64,000 nt of DNA from Ideonella sp. (lineage in GTDB: Bacteria; Pseudomonadota; Gammaproteobacteria; Burkholderiales; Burkholderiaceae_C), in assembly GCA_015075165.1 (NCBI GenBank), contig JABTUY010000003.1, positions 124,001 through 188,000 of the forward strand, in the 5' to 3' direction. The notes below the pieces were generated by a model. The model was not told the DNA's origin. It worked only from the letters and a program-made list of their open reading frames with translations, and did not search any database. The translations under genes were made by a program, and so were the position numbers. Position 1 is the first letter of the stretch. The number at the start of each line of letters is the position of its first letter. Positions 9,881 through 18,137 of this stretch are shown here, piece after piece.

Positions 9881-11103
9881 GTGCCGTGCCTCTTGCGGTA
9901 GTGCGTGAGAAAGCGCTCGATGCGACCGATGGCCTCGGTGAGATCGTCGGCATTGGGCAGGAACACCAGCCGGAAGTGATCCGGCTGCGGCCAGTTGAAG
10001 CCTGTGCCCTGCACGATCAGCACCTTCTCCTCGGCCAGCAGCTCGTAGGCGAACTGCTGGTCGTCGGCGACCGGGTAGAGCTTCGGGTCGAGCCGCGGGA
10101 ACATGTACAGCGCCGCTCTCGGCTTGACCACGCTGACGCCGGGAATCGCGGTCAGCAGCTCGTAGGCCAGGTCGCGCTGGTGCGTGAGCCGGCCGCGCGG
10201 CGCCACCAGGTCCTTGATGCTCTGATAGCCGCCGAGTGCTGTCTGGATCGCGAGCTGCCCGGGCGTGTTGGCGCACAGGCGCATCGACGCGAGCATGGTC
10301 AGCCCCTCGATGTAGTCGCGCGCGTCGCGCTTGTCGCCCGACACCACCATCCAGCCGGCGCGGTAGCCGCAGGCACGGTAGTTCTTCGACAGGCCGTTGA
10401 AGGTGACGAACAGCACGTCGTCGGCGAGCGCAGCGATGCTGGTGTGCGTGGCGCCGTCGTACAGCGTCTTGTCGTAGATCTCGTCGGCGAACACGATCAG
10501 CGCGTGTGTGCGTGCGATCTCCACCAGCTCGAGCAGCAGCGCCTCGGGGTACAGCGCGCCGGTCGGGTTGTTCGGGTTGATCACCACGATGCCGCGAGTG
10601 CGCGGCGTGATCTTGCGGCGGATGTCGTCGAGGTCGGGCAGCCAGCCGGCGCCTTCGTCGCAGCGGTAGTGCACCGGCGTGCCGCCCGACAGCGACACCG
10701 CGGCCGTCCACAGCGGGTAGTCGGGCGCCGGCACCAGGATCTCGTCGCCCGTGTCGAGCAGCGCGTTCAGGCTGAACGCAATCAGCTCCGACGCGCCGTT
10801 GCCGAGATAGACATCGTCGACGCTGACGCCGGCGATGTGCTTTTCCTGCGTGTAGTGCACCACCGCCTTGCGCGGCGCGAACAGCCCCTTGCTGTCGGTG
10901 TAGCCGGCGCTGGCGGGCAGGTTGCGGATCATGTCCTGCACGATCTCGTCGGGCGGATCGAAGCCGAACACCGCAAGGTTGCCGATGTTCAGCTGGATGA
11001 TCCGGTGGCCCTCCTCCTGCATCAGGCGGGCCTTCTCGAGCACCGGGCCGCGGATGTCGTAGCCGACATCGGCAAGCTTGCTCGACTTGGCAATCGGCTT
11101 CAC
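9877..11103 (-). CDS. alaA: pyridoxal phosphate-dependent alanine aminotransferase (AlaA/YfbQ type)
   Basis: A 408-residue class I aminotransferase. The N-terminal segment YDIRGPVLEKARLMQEEGH and the PLP region FNGLSKNYRACGYRAGW (the Lys forms the internal aldimine) match the AlaA/AlaC group that transaminates pyruvate with glutamate to alanine. Other conserved points are INPNNPTGALYP and the phosphate-binding Arg near the end (FRLVFLPN). It is the first gene of the minus-strand unit and its stop overlaps hom. Substrate preference among alanine, aspartate or branched-chain substrates cannot be settled from sequence alone. Confidence 0.9.
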   Translation of the reverse strand: MKPIAKSSKLADVGYDIRGPVLEKARLMQEEGHRIIQLNIGNLAVFGFDPPDEIVQDMIRNLPASAGYTDSKGLFAPRKAVVHYTQEKHIAGVSVDDVYLGNGASELIAFSLNALLDTGDEILVPAPDYPLWTAAVSLSGGTPVHYRCDEGAGWLPDLDDIRRKITPRTRGIVVINPNNPTGALYPEALLLELVEIARTHALIVFADEIYDKTLYDGATHTSIAALADDVLFVTFNGLSKNYRACGYRAGWMVVSGDKRDARDYIEGLTMLASMRLCANTPGQLAIQTALGGYQSIKDLVAPRGRLTHQRDLAYELLTAIPGVSVVKPRAALYMFPRLDPKLYPVADDQQFAYELLAEEKVLIVQGTGFNWPQPDHFRLVFLPNADDLTEAIGRIERFLTHYRKRHGT

Positions 11104-11148
11104 CGCTGCGCTCCTGCTCTGCCCACGGGATTGCGCGCCGGTGCGGAA

Positions 11149-11177
11149 TTGCTGCGCCGCGCAAACTAGAATTTAAC
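11149..11177 (+). promoter_or_regulatory. candidate sigma70 promoter for the Mth938-like gene
   Basis: TTGCTG (11149-11154) is followed after 17 bases by TTTAAC (11172-11177) in the AT-richest part of the divergent gap between alaA and the plus-strand gene. The nearby TAGAAT at 11167 is an alternative -10. The divergent alaA promoter probably overlaps the same stretch. Confidence 0.35.
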
Positions 11178-11235
11178 CATAGGCCCGCGCAGCGACCGCG
11201 CTGCGTACCCTGCCCGCGGCAAACCGCCGCTGACC

Positions 11236-11622
11236 GTGCCAACGCAAGGCGTGAAGTTCCAACCGGATTTCCTCGACGGGGTCAACACAATCGGCCGCTT
11301 CGACGGCGCGAAGCTCGTGGTCGGTACACAGACCTTCGACCGCAGCGTGGTCGTGCCGTGGGCCGGCGCGATCGTGCCGTGGACGGCAGCCGATTTCGAA
11401 ACGCTGCGCCAGGTCGATTTCGACGCGCTGCTCGCATTGCGGCCCGAGATCGTGCTGTTCGGCAGCGGCAGCCGGTTGCGCTTTCCGAGCCCTGCGCTGC
11501 TGCGCGAACTGATCGCGCGGCGGGTCGGGGTCGAATCGATGGACACGGCCGCCGCGTGCCGCACCTACAACGTGCTGGCCGCCGAGGGCCGCAACGTGGT
11601 CGCCGCGCTGCTGATTCCCTGA
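11236..11622 (+). CDS. Mth938-like (NDUFAF3/DUF498) domain protein
   Basis: A 128-residue protein of the Mth938-like domain family. Characteristic segments are GVNTIGRFDGAKLVV, FDRSVVVPWAGAIVPW, EIVLFGSGSRLRFPSPALL, VGVESMDTAAACRTYNVLAAEGR and VAALLIP. In eukaryotes a member assists complex I assembly; the bacterial role is undefined. The GTG at 11236 is the only usable start after an in-frame stop at 11167-11169. It lies upstream of bcp with a 153-base gap that carries its own -10, so the two need not be co-transcribed. Confidence 0.85.
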   Translation: MPTQGVKFQPDFLDGVNTIGRFDGAKLVVGTQTFDRSVVVPWAGAIVPWTAADFETLRQVDFDALLALRPEIVLFGSGSRLRFPSPALLRELIARRVGVESMDTAAACRTYNVLAAEGRNVVAALLIP

Positions 11623-11727
11623 GCCCGTCGCGCTGCGACTTGCCGTGGTGCCTGCGACGCGCAGCCGTGCCGTCGGCCCCGAGGGGCCGTGCATGGCCCC
11701 GCCGCCGGGCGGCCCCGCTCGAAACTT

Positions 11728-11733
11728 TATAAT
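11728..11733 (+). promoter_or_regulatory. -10 element TATAAT upstream of bcp
   Basis: A perfect TATAAT stands in an otherwise GC-rich stretch 42 bases before the bcp start. No good -35 is visible about 17 bases upstream (GC-rich), so an activator or extended contacts may be needed. Confidence 0.5.
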
Positions 11734-11775
11734 TGCTGGCTGCGCCGCCGGGCACCACCGACAACCACAACCGTC

Positions 11776-12252
11776 ATGACGCCTGTCCTGAACAAACCCC
11801 TGCCCGAGTTCGAAGCCAACGCCACCAGCGGCATCAAGTTCACGCCCCAGGCCTTCATCGGCAAGGTGGTGGTACTTTACTTCTACCCGAAGGACCATAC
11901 ACCCGGCTGCACCACCGAGGCCATGCAATTCCGCGATCGCCACAAGGATTTCGTCAGGGCCGGCGCCGTGCTGTTCGGTGTCTCGCGCGACAACATGGCC
12001 TCGCACGAGAAGTTCCGCCAGAACCTGGAGTTGCCGTTCGACCTGATCGCCGACACCGAAGAGAAGCTGTGCCACATGTTCGGCGTGGTGAAGAACAAGA
12101 TCATGTACGGCAAGAAGGTCAAGGGCATCGAGCGCAGCACCTTCTTGGTCGACGCCAAGGGCGTGATGCGCGCCGAATGGCGCGGCATCAAGGTGGCCGG
12201 CCATGTCGACGAGGTGCTCAAAGCCGTGAAGGAATTGAAGAAGGCCGCCTGA
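11776..12252 (+). CDS. bcp: thioredoxin-dependent peroxiredoxin Bcp
   Basis: A 158-residue peroxiredoxin of the PrxQ/Bcp class that reduces hydroperoxides. The catalytic site is HTPGCTTEAMQFRD with peroxidatic Cys45; the preceding Thr and the downstream Arg of the triad are present. In E. coli Bcp a resolving Cys sits five residues after the peroxidatic Cys; here that position is Met50. Either the enzyme works as a 1-Cys form or Cys in KLCHMFG serves as resolver. The ATG at 11776 fits the family start (MTPVLNKPLPEF); the frame is open upstream without similarity. Confidence 0.95.
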   Translation: MTPVLNKPLPEFEANATSGIKFTPQAFIGKVVVLYFYPKDHTPGCTTEAMQFRDRHKDFVRAGAVLFGVSRDNMASHEKFRQNLELPFDLIADTEEKLCHMFGVVKNKIMYGKKVKGIERSTFLVDAKGVMRAEWRGIKVAGHVDEVLKAVKELKKAA

Positions 12253-12290
12253 GCGAGGCCCGCCAGCGGGTTCCGACGCCACCCGAGGCG

Positions 12291-12296
12291 CATAAT
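12291..12296 (+). promoter_or_regulatory. -10-like CATAAT of the phoH leader
   Basis: CATAAT followed by CCCCGCC and then an ATG at 12304 repeats the arrangement seen before several gene starts in this window. A transcript from here would start near 12303 and run through the hairpin at 12345-12374 into phoH. No convincing -35 is present. Confidence 0.4.
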
Positions 12297-12303
12297 CCCC
12301 GCC

Positions 12304-12393
12304 ATGACAGGGAATCGCATAGCGCGTTCCGCCCCTCGAGCAAGAAGCCGCACAGTCGACTGTGCGGCTTTTTTGTTTGGCCTGACCGACTAG
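12304..12393 (+). CDS. possible 29-residue leader peptide upstream of phoH
   Basis: An ATG that follows a -10-like CATAAT by seven bases opens a 29-codon frame (MTGNRIARSAPR..., ending AAFLFGLTD) that stops at 12391-12393, four bases before the phoH ATG. Its second half runs through the perfect palindrome and U-tract at 12345-12374. phoH has no visible Shine-Dalgarno, so reinitiation from this frame is possible. No similarity to a known peptide is recognised. It may be chance, and the same stretch could instead be a small RNA of about 70 nt. Confidence 0.25.
   Translation: MTGNRIARSAPRARSRTVDCAAFLFGLTD
12345..12374 (+). terminator. strong intrinsic terminator or attenuator between bcp and phoH
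   Basis: A perfect 26-base palindrome (12345-12370; stem AAGCCGCACAG, TCGA-centred loop) is followed by a run of six T including the last stem bases. It lies 92 bases after the bcp stop and 23 bases before the phoH start. It can end bcp transcription, or act as an attenuator if phoH is transcribed from the CATAAT at 12291. Confidence 0.85.
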
Positions 12394-12397
12394 CTGT

Positions 12398-14050
12398 ATG
12401 CCACTACCGAAGCCGCCGACCTCCAAAGCCACCCTGCTGTCCGACACCGACTACGAGACCCAGGCCGCCGCGCGCACCGCCAAGCGCTCGCTGCAGGCGG
12501 CGATCGACACCGCGAAAGAGCCTCTGGCGCTCGACCCGGCGCCCGCACCGGTGGCGGCGCCCCGGGTCGAGGCCAAAGCGCCGCCGCGCGACGTGCCCCG
12601 AGCCGCAGCCAGCGCGACCGCTGCCACCACGGCCTACGCCGTGCGCGACAAGCGCGGCAACGCAGCGACACGCCTGTTCGTGCTCGACACCAACGTGCTG
12701 ATGCACGACCCGCTGTGCCTGTTCCGCTTCGAAGAGCACGACATCTTCCTGCCGATGATCACGCTGGAGGAACTCGACACGCACAAGCGCGGCATGAGCG
12801 AGGTGGCGCGCAACGCGCGCCAGGCCAGCCGCGAGCTCGACGCGCTGGCCTCGGGCAGCGAGTTCGACCCGAAGGACGGCATTGCGCTGGCCAAGACCGG
12901 CAAGCGCGAGGCGCTCGGGCGGCTGTACTTCCAGACCATGCTGCTGGACATCAAGCTGCCCGACGGGCTGCCGCAGGGCAAGGCCGACAACCAGATCCTC
13001 GGTGTCGTGAAGTCGCTGCGCGCGCAGTTCCCGAACCGCGACGTGGTGCTGGTGTCGAAGGACATCAACATGCGCGTGAAGGCACGCGCGCTGGGGCTGC
13101 CGGCCGAGGACTACCAGAACGACAAGACGCTCGACGACGGCGACCTGCTCTACACCGGCTTGCTGCCGCTGCCGACCGACTTCTGGGATCGGCACGGCAA
13201 GACCATGGAGAGCTGGAGCCAGGGCGGCCACACGTTCTACCGCATCGCCGGCCCGCTGGTGCCGGCGCTGATGATCAACCAGTTCGTCTTTCTCGAGTCG
13301 CCGGGCGCCGCGCCGCTGTACGCGCGCGTGACCGAGATCACCGGCAAGACCGCGGTGCTGAAGACGCTGAAGGACTACACGCACGCGAAGAACGCCGTCT
13401 GGGGCGTGACCGCGCGCAACCGCGAACAGAACTTCGCGCTGAACCTGCTGATGGACCCCGAGGTCGACTTCATCACGCTGACCGGCACCGCCGGCACCGG
13501 CAAGACGCTGATGACGCTGGCCTCGGGCCTGAGCCAGGTGCTCGACGATCGCCGCTACAGCGAAATCATCGTCACGCGCGTGACCGTGCCGCTCGGCGAG
13601 GACATCGGCTTCCTGCCCGGCACCGAAGAAGAGAAGATGGGCCCGTGGATGGGCGCGCTCGACGACAACCTCGAGGTGCTCGCGCGCGGCGATGGCAGCG
13701 CCGGCGAATGGGGCCGCGCCGCCACGCAAGACCTGGTGCGCAGCAAGATCCGCATCAAGAGCCTGAACTTCATGCGCGGGCGCACGTTCCTCAACAAGTT
13801 CGTCATCATCGACGAGGCTCAGAACCTGACGCCCAAGCAGATGAAGACGCTGATCACGCGCGCCGGCCCCGGCACCAAGATCATCTGCCTGGGCAACCTG
13901 GCACAGATCGACACGCCGTACCTGAGCGAAGGCAGCTCGGGCCTGACCTTCGCGGTCGACCGCTTCAAGGGCTGGCCGCATTCGGGCCACGTCACGCTGG
14001 CGCGCGGCGAGCGCTCGCGGCTGGCCGACTACGCGTCCGACGTGCTCTGA
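12398..14050 (+). CDS. PhoH family protein: PIN domain plus PhoH ATPase (PhoH2/YlaK type)
   Basis: A 550-residue two-domain protein. After a low-complexity Ala/Pro-rich N-terminal stretch (about 1-85) comes a PIN ribonuclease domain opening with FVLDTNVLMHDP and including the acidic pair in TLEELDTHKRG and a late VSKDINMRVKA. The C-terminal part is the PhoH P-loop ATPase with Walker A GTAGTGKT and Walker B FVIIDEAQN. Such PIN-PhoH fusions act as ATP-dependent RNA unwinding ribonucleases in studied cases. There is no Shine-Dalgarno; the start lies four bases after a possible leader ORF. The downstream neighbour is convergent. Confidence 0.93.
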   Translation: MPLPKPPTSKATLLSDTDYETQAAARTAKRSLQAAIDTAKEPLALDPAPAPVAAPRVEAKAPPRDVPRAAASATAATTAYAVRDKRGNAATRLFVLDTNVLMHDPLCLFRFEEHDIFLPMITLEELDTHKRGMSEVARNARQASRELDALASGSEFDPKDGIALAKTGKREALGRLYFQTMLLDIKLPDGLPQGKADNQILGVVKSLRAQFPNRDVVLVSKDINMRVKARALGLPAEDYQNDKTLDDGDLLYTGLLPLPTDFWDRHGKTMESWSQGGHTFYRIAGPLVPALMINQFVFLESPGAAPLYARVTEITGKTAVLKTLKDYTHAKNAVWGVTARNREQNFALNLLMDPEVDFITLTGTAGTGKTLMTLASGLSQVLDDRRYSEIIVTRVTVPLGEDIGFLPGTEEEKMGPWMGALDDNLEVLARGDGSAGEWGRAATQDLVRSKIRIKSLNFMRGRTFLNKFVIIDEAQNLTPKQMKTLITRAGPGTKIICLGNLAQIDTPYLSEGSSGLTFAVDRFKGWPHSGHVTLARGERSRLADYASDVL

Positions 14051-14087
14051 CCTTCGCTGACCGCCGGGCCGCGCCAGCGCAGGCCGC

Positions 14088-16076
14088 TCAACGATTCAAC
14101 TCGTCGAAGAAGGCTTTCGCGTTGCCGTCGCGACCGAGGAACTCGCGCACCAGTTCCTCCGGCGGCCGCTGCGCGCCGTTGGCCAGCACGATGCGCCGGT
14201 AGCGCGCGCCGACCGCGGGGTCGAGCCGGTCGCGCGCGAACGCGGTGCGCAGGTCGAGCGCGATCACCTCGCTCCACAGGTAGCCGTAATAGCCGGCGCC
14301 GTAGCCGCCGACGAGGTGCTCGAAGTTGGCCGGGAACATGCTGCCGGCCACGTGGCCGAGCGGCGTGGCGCCTTCCATGCGCGCCCACAGCGCCATCGGT
14401 TGGGGCGCATCGGGGCCGTGCAGCGCGAGGTCGTAGCTGGCATAGAGCCACTGGCGCGTATAGAGCACGCCGGTGCCGTGCCGCTTGGCCGCCAGCGCCT
14501 TGGCCACCAGCGCGTCGGGCACCGGGGGGCACTGCGCGCACACCTGCTGCATCAGCTTGAGCACCTGCGGGTCGTAGACCCAGGCCTCGAGCATCTGCGA
14601 CGGCGCCTCGACGAAGTCGCGCAGCACACTGGTGCCGGCCTGCAGTGAATGCCGCGTGGCCGACAGGTTGTTGTGCACGGCGTGACCGAACTCGTGCAGC
14701 AGCGTCTCCAGATCGTCGAGCGTGAGGCCGTTGCGGCCGACGTTGACCACCAGCGCTGCCTGCGGCAACCTGTGCAGGCGCTGCGAACCGTTGCGCAAGC
14801 TCCACACCGCCGCATGGTTGTACTTGCCGTCGCGCGCGAACAGGTCGACGTACAGCGTGGCCAGCGGCCGACCGCTGTTGGCGTCGAGCACCGCATAGGC
14901 CTGCGCGTCGGGGTGCCACAGCCGCGCATTGCGCACGCGCTCGTAGCGCACGCCGAACACGCGCTCGACCACGCGCATCACGAAGGCCAGGCTCTGCTGT
15001 GGCGGGAAGTAGCGACGAAACGCCTCCTGGTCGACCGCGAAGCGCTCGCGGTCCACCTGCTGCTGGTAGTAGGCCACGTCCCAGCGCTTCAGCTCAACCT
15101 GCTCGAGCGGCAGGTTCAGCTCACGCGCCTTGGCGGCGCGCAGTTCGCCAAGTTCGGTTCGCTCGCGCGGCGCGGCGGCCGCCAGCACCTCGTCGAGCAG
15201 CGCCTGCGCCTCGCGCGCGCTGTGCGCCATGCGCCGGCGCAGCGTGAAGTCGGCGTAGCTCGCGGCACCGAACAGCGCCGCGTACTCCTTGCGCAGCGCG
15301 ACGACCTCGCCCATCAGCCCCAAATTGGTCGCGCCGCCGAGGTCGGTGCGCGCACGCCAGATGCGCTCGCGCAGCGTGGCATCGGCCGCGCCCTGCATCA
15401 CCGCGGTGTAGGTCGGCGAGTCGACGCCGAGCAGCAGCTGGCCCTGGTCGTCGCGCCGGGCGTCGCGCCACACCGCCTCGGGCACGCCGCGCAGCGACGC
15501 CGGCGTCACCGCGACGCGCATGTTGGCATCGCGCACATTCTGCTCGAACGCCTGCGCGAGCGCGGTGATGCGATCGACGATCTGCTTGGCCCGGCTGCGC
15601 TGCGCCGGCGGCAGGCCGACGCCGGCGTCCTCGGCATCCTCGCGCAGCGTCTTCAGCAGCAGCGCGTCGATCGCGTCGCGCGGCTGCACGCGCAGCGCGG
15701 CGCGGTACAGCGGCTCGTTCTGGCCCAGGCTCGACGTGAAGTCCTGCCAGCGCAGCTCGCAGGCCTCGGCGGCGTCGCGTATCGCCTTGTCGGGGTGCAC
15801 GTTCGCCAGCAGCGACACGGGCCCCGAGGCGTCTTCGATCAGCGCATTCAGGTCGTCGTAAGCGGCCGGCCAGCCGGGATCGGCGGCACGGCGCTCGAGC
15901 CGCGCCTGGGCCACGCGGGCACGAGCGAGGCCGCGCTCGCAATGCGCGGCTAGCGCGGCAGCATCGGGGAAGAACGGGAATGTCGGGCCGGGCAACGCGG
16001 TGGCCGCGATCCCACCGGCGGTCGCCCCGATCAGGCTGAGGCTGGTCAGCAGCGCGTGTACGCGCGCCCGCGGCAT
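14088..16076 (-). CDS. secreted or periplasmic M3 family metallopeptidase (oligopeptidase A/Dcp-like)
   Basis: A 662-residue zinc peptidase of family M3. The zinc motif LLHEFGHAVHNNL is at 461-465 (HEFGH) with the third ligand Glu in RDFVEAPSQMLEAW. Family segments GYGAGYYGYLWSEVIALD near the C-terminus are also present. The N-terminus has a short basic stretch and a hydrophobic run ending ATALPG, so export to the periplasm is likely, unlike cytoplasmic oligopeptidase A. The ATG at 16076 lies 2 bases after the prpE stop, so the genes are co-transcribed, though no functional link is evident. Its role is probably degradation of oligopeptides. Confidence 0.92.
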   Translation of the reverse strand: MPRARVHALLTSLSLIGATAGGIAATALPGPTFPFFPDAAALAAHCERGLARARVAQARLERRAADPGWPAAYDDLNALIEDASGPVSLLANVHPDKAIRDAAEACELRWQDFTSSLGQNEPLYRAALRVQPRDAIDALLLKTLREDAEDAGVGLPPAQRSRAKQIVDRITALAQAFEQNVRDANMRVAVTPASLRGVPEAVWRDARRDDQGQLLLGVDSPTYTAVMQGAADATLRERIWRARTDLGGATNLGLMGEVVALRKEYAALFGAASYADFTLRRRMAHSAREAQALLDEVLAAAAPRERTELGELRAAKARELNLPLEQVELKRWDVAYYQQQVDRERFAVDQEAFRRYFPPQQSLAFVMRVVERVFGVRYERVRNARLWHPDAQAYAVLDANSGRPLATLYVDLFARDGKYNHAAVWSLRNGSQRLHRLPQAALVVNVGRNGLTLDDLETLLHEFGHAVHNNLSATRHSLQAGTSVLRDFVEAPSQMLEAWVYDPQVLKLMQQVCAQCPPVPDALVAKALAAKRHGTGVLYTRQWLYASYDLALHGPDAPQPMALWARMEGATPLGHVAGSMFPANFEHLVGGYGAGYYGYLWSEVIALDLRTAFARDRLDPAVGARYRRIVLANGAQRPPEELVREFLGRDGNAKAFFDELNR

Positions 16077-16078
16077 GG

Positions 16079-17971
16079 CTAACCGGCCACCCGATCCTGG
16101 ATCTGCTGCAGCGCCGTCGGATCCTCGATCGTGGTCAGGTCGCCCGGATCGCGCCGCTCGCACACCGCCTGGATCGCGCGGCGCAGCAGCTTGCCCGAGC
16201 GTGTCTTCGGCAGCGCGGTGACGAAGTGCACCCGCGCCGGCCGTGCCACCGCGCCGAGCTGCGAATCGACCACTTTCATCATCTCGCCCTCGAGCTTCAG
16301 CGCCTGCTCGGGCGTGGCGGCCTGCGCCGGGTCGCGCAGCACCGCGAAGGCCATCGCCACCTGGCCCTTCAGCGCATCGGCGACACCGACCACGGCCACC
16401 TCGGCCACGTTCGGGTGGCTCGAGAGGCTCTCCTCGATCTCGCGCGTGCCCAGCCGATGGCCGGCGACGTTGATCACGTCGTCGGTGCGACCGAGGATGA
16501 AGTAATAGCCGTCGTCGTCGCGGATGCCCCAGTCGAACGTGCTGTACAGCAGGCGGCCCGGCACCGTGCTCCAGTAGGTCTTGACGAAGCGCTCGTCGTC
16601 GCGCCAGACGGTCTGCATGCAGCCCGGTGGCAGCGGTCCCTCGATCGTCAGCACGCCCTTCTGGTTGGCGCCGGTCAGCTCCTGGCCCGTGGTCTGGTCG
16701 ACCAGCTTGACGTCGTAGCCGAACACCGCCTTGCCCGGCGAGCCGAACTTCGACGGCGCTCTCTCGATGCCGTTGCAGATCGTCAGGATCGGCCAGCCGG
16801 TCTCGGTCTGCCAGTAGTTGTCGATCACCGGCTTGCCCAGGCCCTCGGCGATCCACACTGCGGTGGGCTCATCGAGCGGCTCGCCGGCCAGGAACAGCGC
16901 GCGCAGCGACGACAGGTCGTGGCGCTTCAGATGCGCCGGATCGTGCTTCTTCAGCACCCGCACCGCGGTGGGCGCGCTGAACATCGCGGTGACGCGATAG
17001 CGCTCGACCAGTTGCCACCAGATGCCGGCGTCGGGCCGGATCGGCACGCCGTCGTACAGGATCGTCGCCATGCCGGCGATCAACGGGCCATAGACGATGT
17101 AGCTGTGGCCCACGACCCAGCCGATGTCGCTGGTGGAAAAGTAGGTCTCGCCCGGCTGGCCGAGGAAGATGTGCTTCATCGACGCCGCCAGCGCCACCGC
17201 GTAGCCGCCGGTGTCGCGCTGCACGCCCTTGGGCCGGCCGGTGGTGCCGCTGGTGTAAAGCGTGTAGCTCGGGTGCGTGGCTTCGACCCAGGCGCACGGC
17301 ACGCTGGCGTGCAGGTGTTGCTGGCGCAGCGCCGCGTAGTCGACATCGCGACCTGCGCTGCGCTCGAACGGCGCGAGCCCGCGGTCGACCATCAGCACCT
17401 GGTCCGGGCGGTGCTGCGCCAGCCGGATCGCCTCGTCGAGCAGCGGCTTGTACGGCATCACCTTGCCGCTGCGGCTGCCGGCATCGGCGCTGACGATCAC
17501 CTTGGGCGTCGCGTCGTCGATGCGGCTGGCCAGGCTGTGGCTGGCGAAACCACCGAACACCACCGAGTGGATCGCGCCGATGCGCGCGCACGCCAGCATC
17601 GCGAACACCGCCTCCGGGATCATCGGCATGTACAGCAGCACGCGGTCGCCGGCCTGCACACCGAGCGCAAGCAGGATCGCCGCCATGCGCTGCACCTCGA
17701 CGTGCAACTCGGTGAAGGTGTAGGTCTGCTCGCGGTCGACCTCGGTCGACACGTAGATCAGCGCCGGCTGGTCGCCCAGCGTGGCCAGGTGGCGGTCGAC
17801 CGCGTTGTGGCACAGGTTCAGGCGGCCGCCGACGAACCAGTTCGCGAACGGCGGCCGGCTGTAGTCGCAGACCTGGCGAAACGGCTGCTGCCAGTCGACC
17901 AGCGCCGCCTGCTCGGCCCAGAACGCATCGCGCTGCTCGATCGAGCGCCGATGGAAGTCGTCGTAACCCAT
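16079..17971 (-). CDS. prpE: propionate-CoA ligase (acetyl-CoA synthetase family)
   Basis: A 630-residue AMP-forming acyl-CoA synthetase. Motifs: YTSGTTGRPKGVQRDTGGYA (P-loop), DIGWVVGHSYIVYGPL, NYWQTETGW, and the C-terminal LPKTRSGKLLRRAI with the adenylation Lys. The start MGYDDFHRRSIEQRDAFWAEQ, the length and the VQRDTGGYAVAL run favour PrpE over Acs (which is about 650 residues and has a different N-terminus). It activates propionate for the methylcitrate or related pathways. A GGAG ribosome site precedes the ATG. It is followed by the M3 peptidase gene; no other prp genes are nearby. Confidence 0.9.
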   Translation of the reverse strand: MGYDDFHRRSIEQRDAFWAEQAALVDWQQPFRQVCDYSRPPFANWFVGGRLNLCHNAVDRHLATLGDQPALIYVSTEVDREQTYTFTELHVEVQRMAAILLALGVQAGDRVLLYMPMIPEAVFAMLACARIGAIHSVVFGGFASHSLASRIDDATPKVIVSADAGSRSGKVMPYKPLLDEAIRLAQHRPDQVLMVDRGLAPFERSAGRDVDYAALRQQHLHASVPCAWVEATHPSYTLYTSGTTGRPKGVQRDTGGYAVALAASMKHIFLGQPGETYFSTSDIGWVVGHSYIVYGPLIAGMATILYDGVPIRPDAGIWWQLVERYRVTAMFSAPTAVRVLKKHDPAHLKRHDLSSLRALFLAGEPLDEPTAVWIAEGLGKPVIDNYWQTETGWPILTICNGIERAPSKFGSPGKAVFGYDVKLVDQTTGQELTGANQKGVLTIEGPLPPGCMQTVWRDDERFVKTYWSTVPGRLLYSTFDWGIRDDDGYYFILGRTDDVINVAGHRLGTREIEESLSSHPNVAEVAVVGVADALKGQVAMAFAVLRDPAQAATPEQALKLEGEMMKVVDSQLGAVARPARVHFVTALPKTRSGKLLRRAIQAVCERRDPGDLTTIEDPTALQQIQDRVAG

Positions 17972-18101
17972 GCCCGTCTCCAGGTTGACCCTGCAGCGTC
18001 ACGCGCCGCCGACGCGACTCGCGGCCTGCCAGTGCAGTCTACGCGCACGGCTGCATGCCGAACCGACGCACGCCGGCGACGGTTGATTTGCGACAGTCGA
18101 T

Positions 18102-18130
18102 TTGACCGCGTCGCGTGCCGCCACTACGCT
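18102..18130 (+). promoter_or_regulatory. candidate promoter of the NlpC/P60 gene
   Basis: TTGACC (18102-18107) and TACGCT (18125-18130) are 17 bases apart. The predicted start of transcription falls on the ATG at 18138, so the mRNA would be leaderless. Confidence 0.4.
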
Positions 18131-18137
18131 GCGCCGC

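Noticed and set aside
16077-16856. Longer M3 peptidase start within prpE
   Set aside because: The extra 260 codons are out-of-frame prpE sequence; the ATG at 16076 gives a signal-peptide-like N-terminus.
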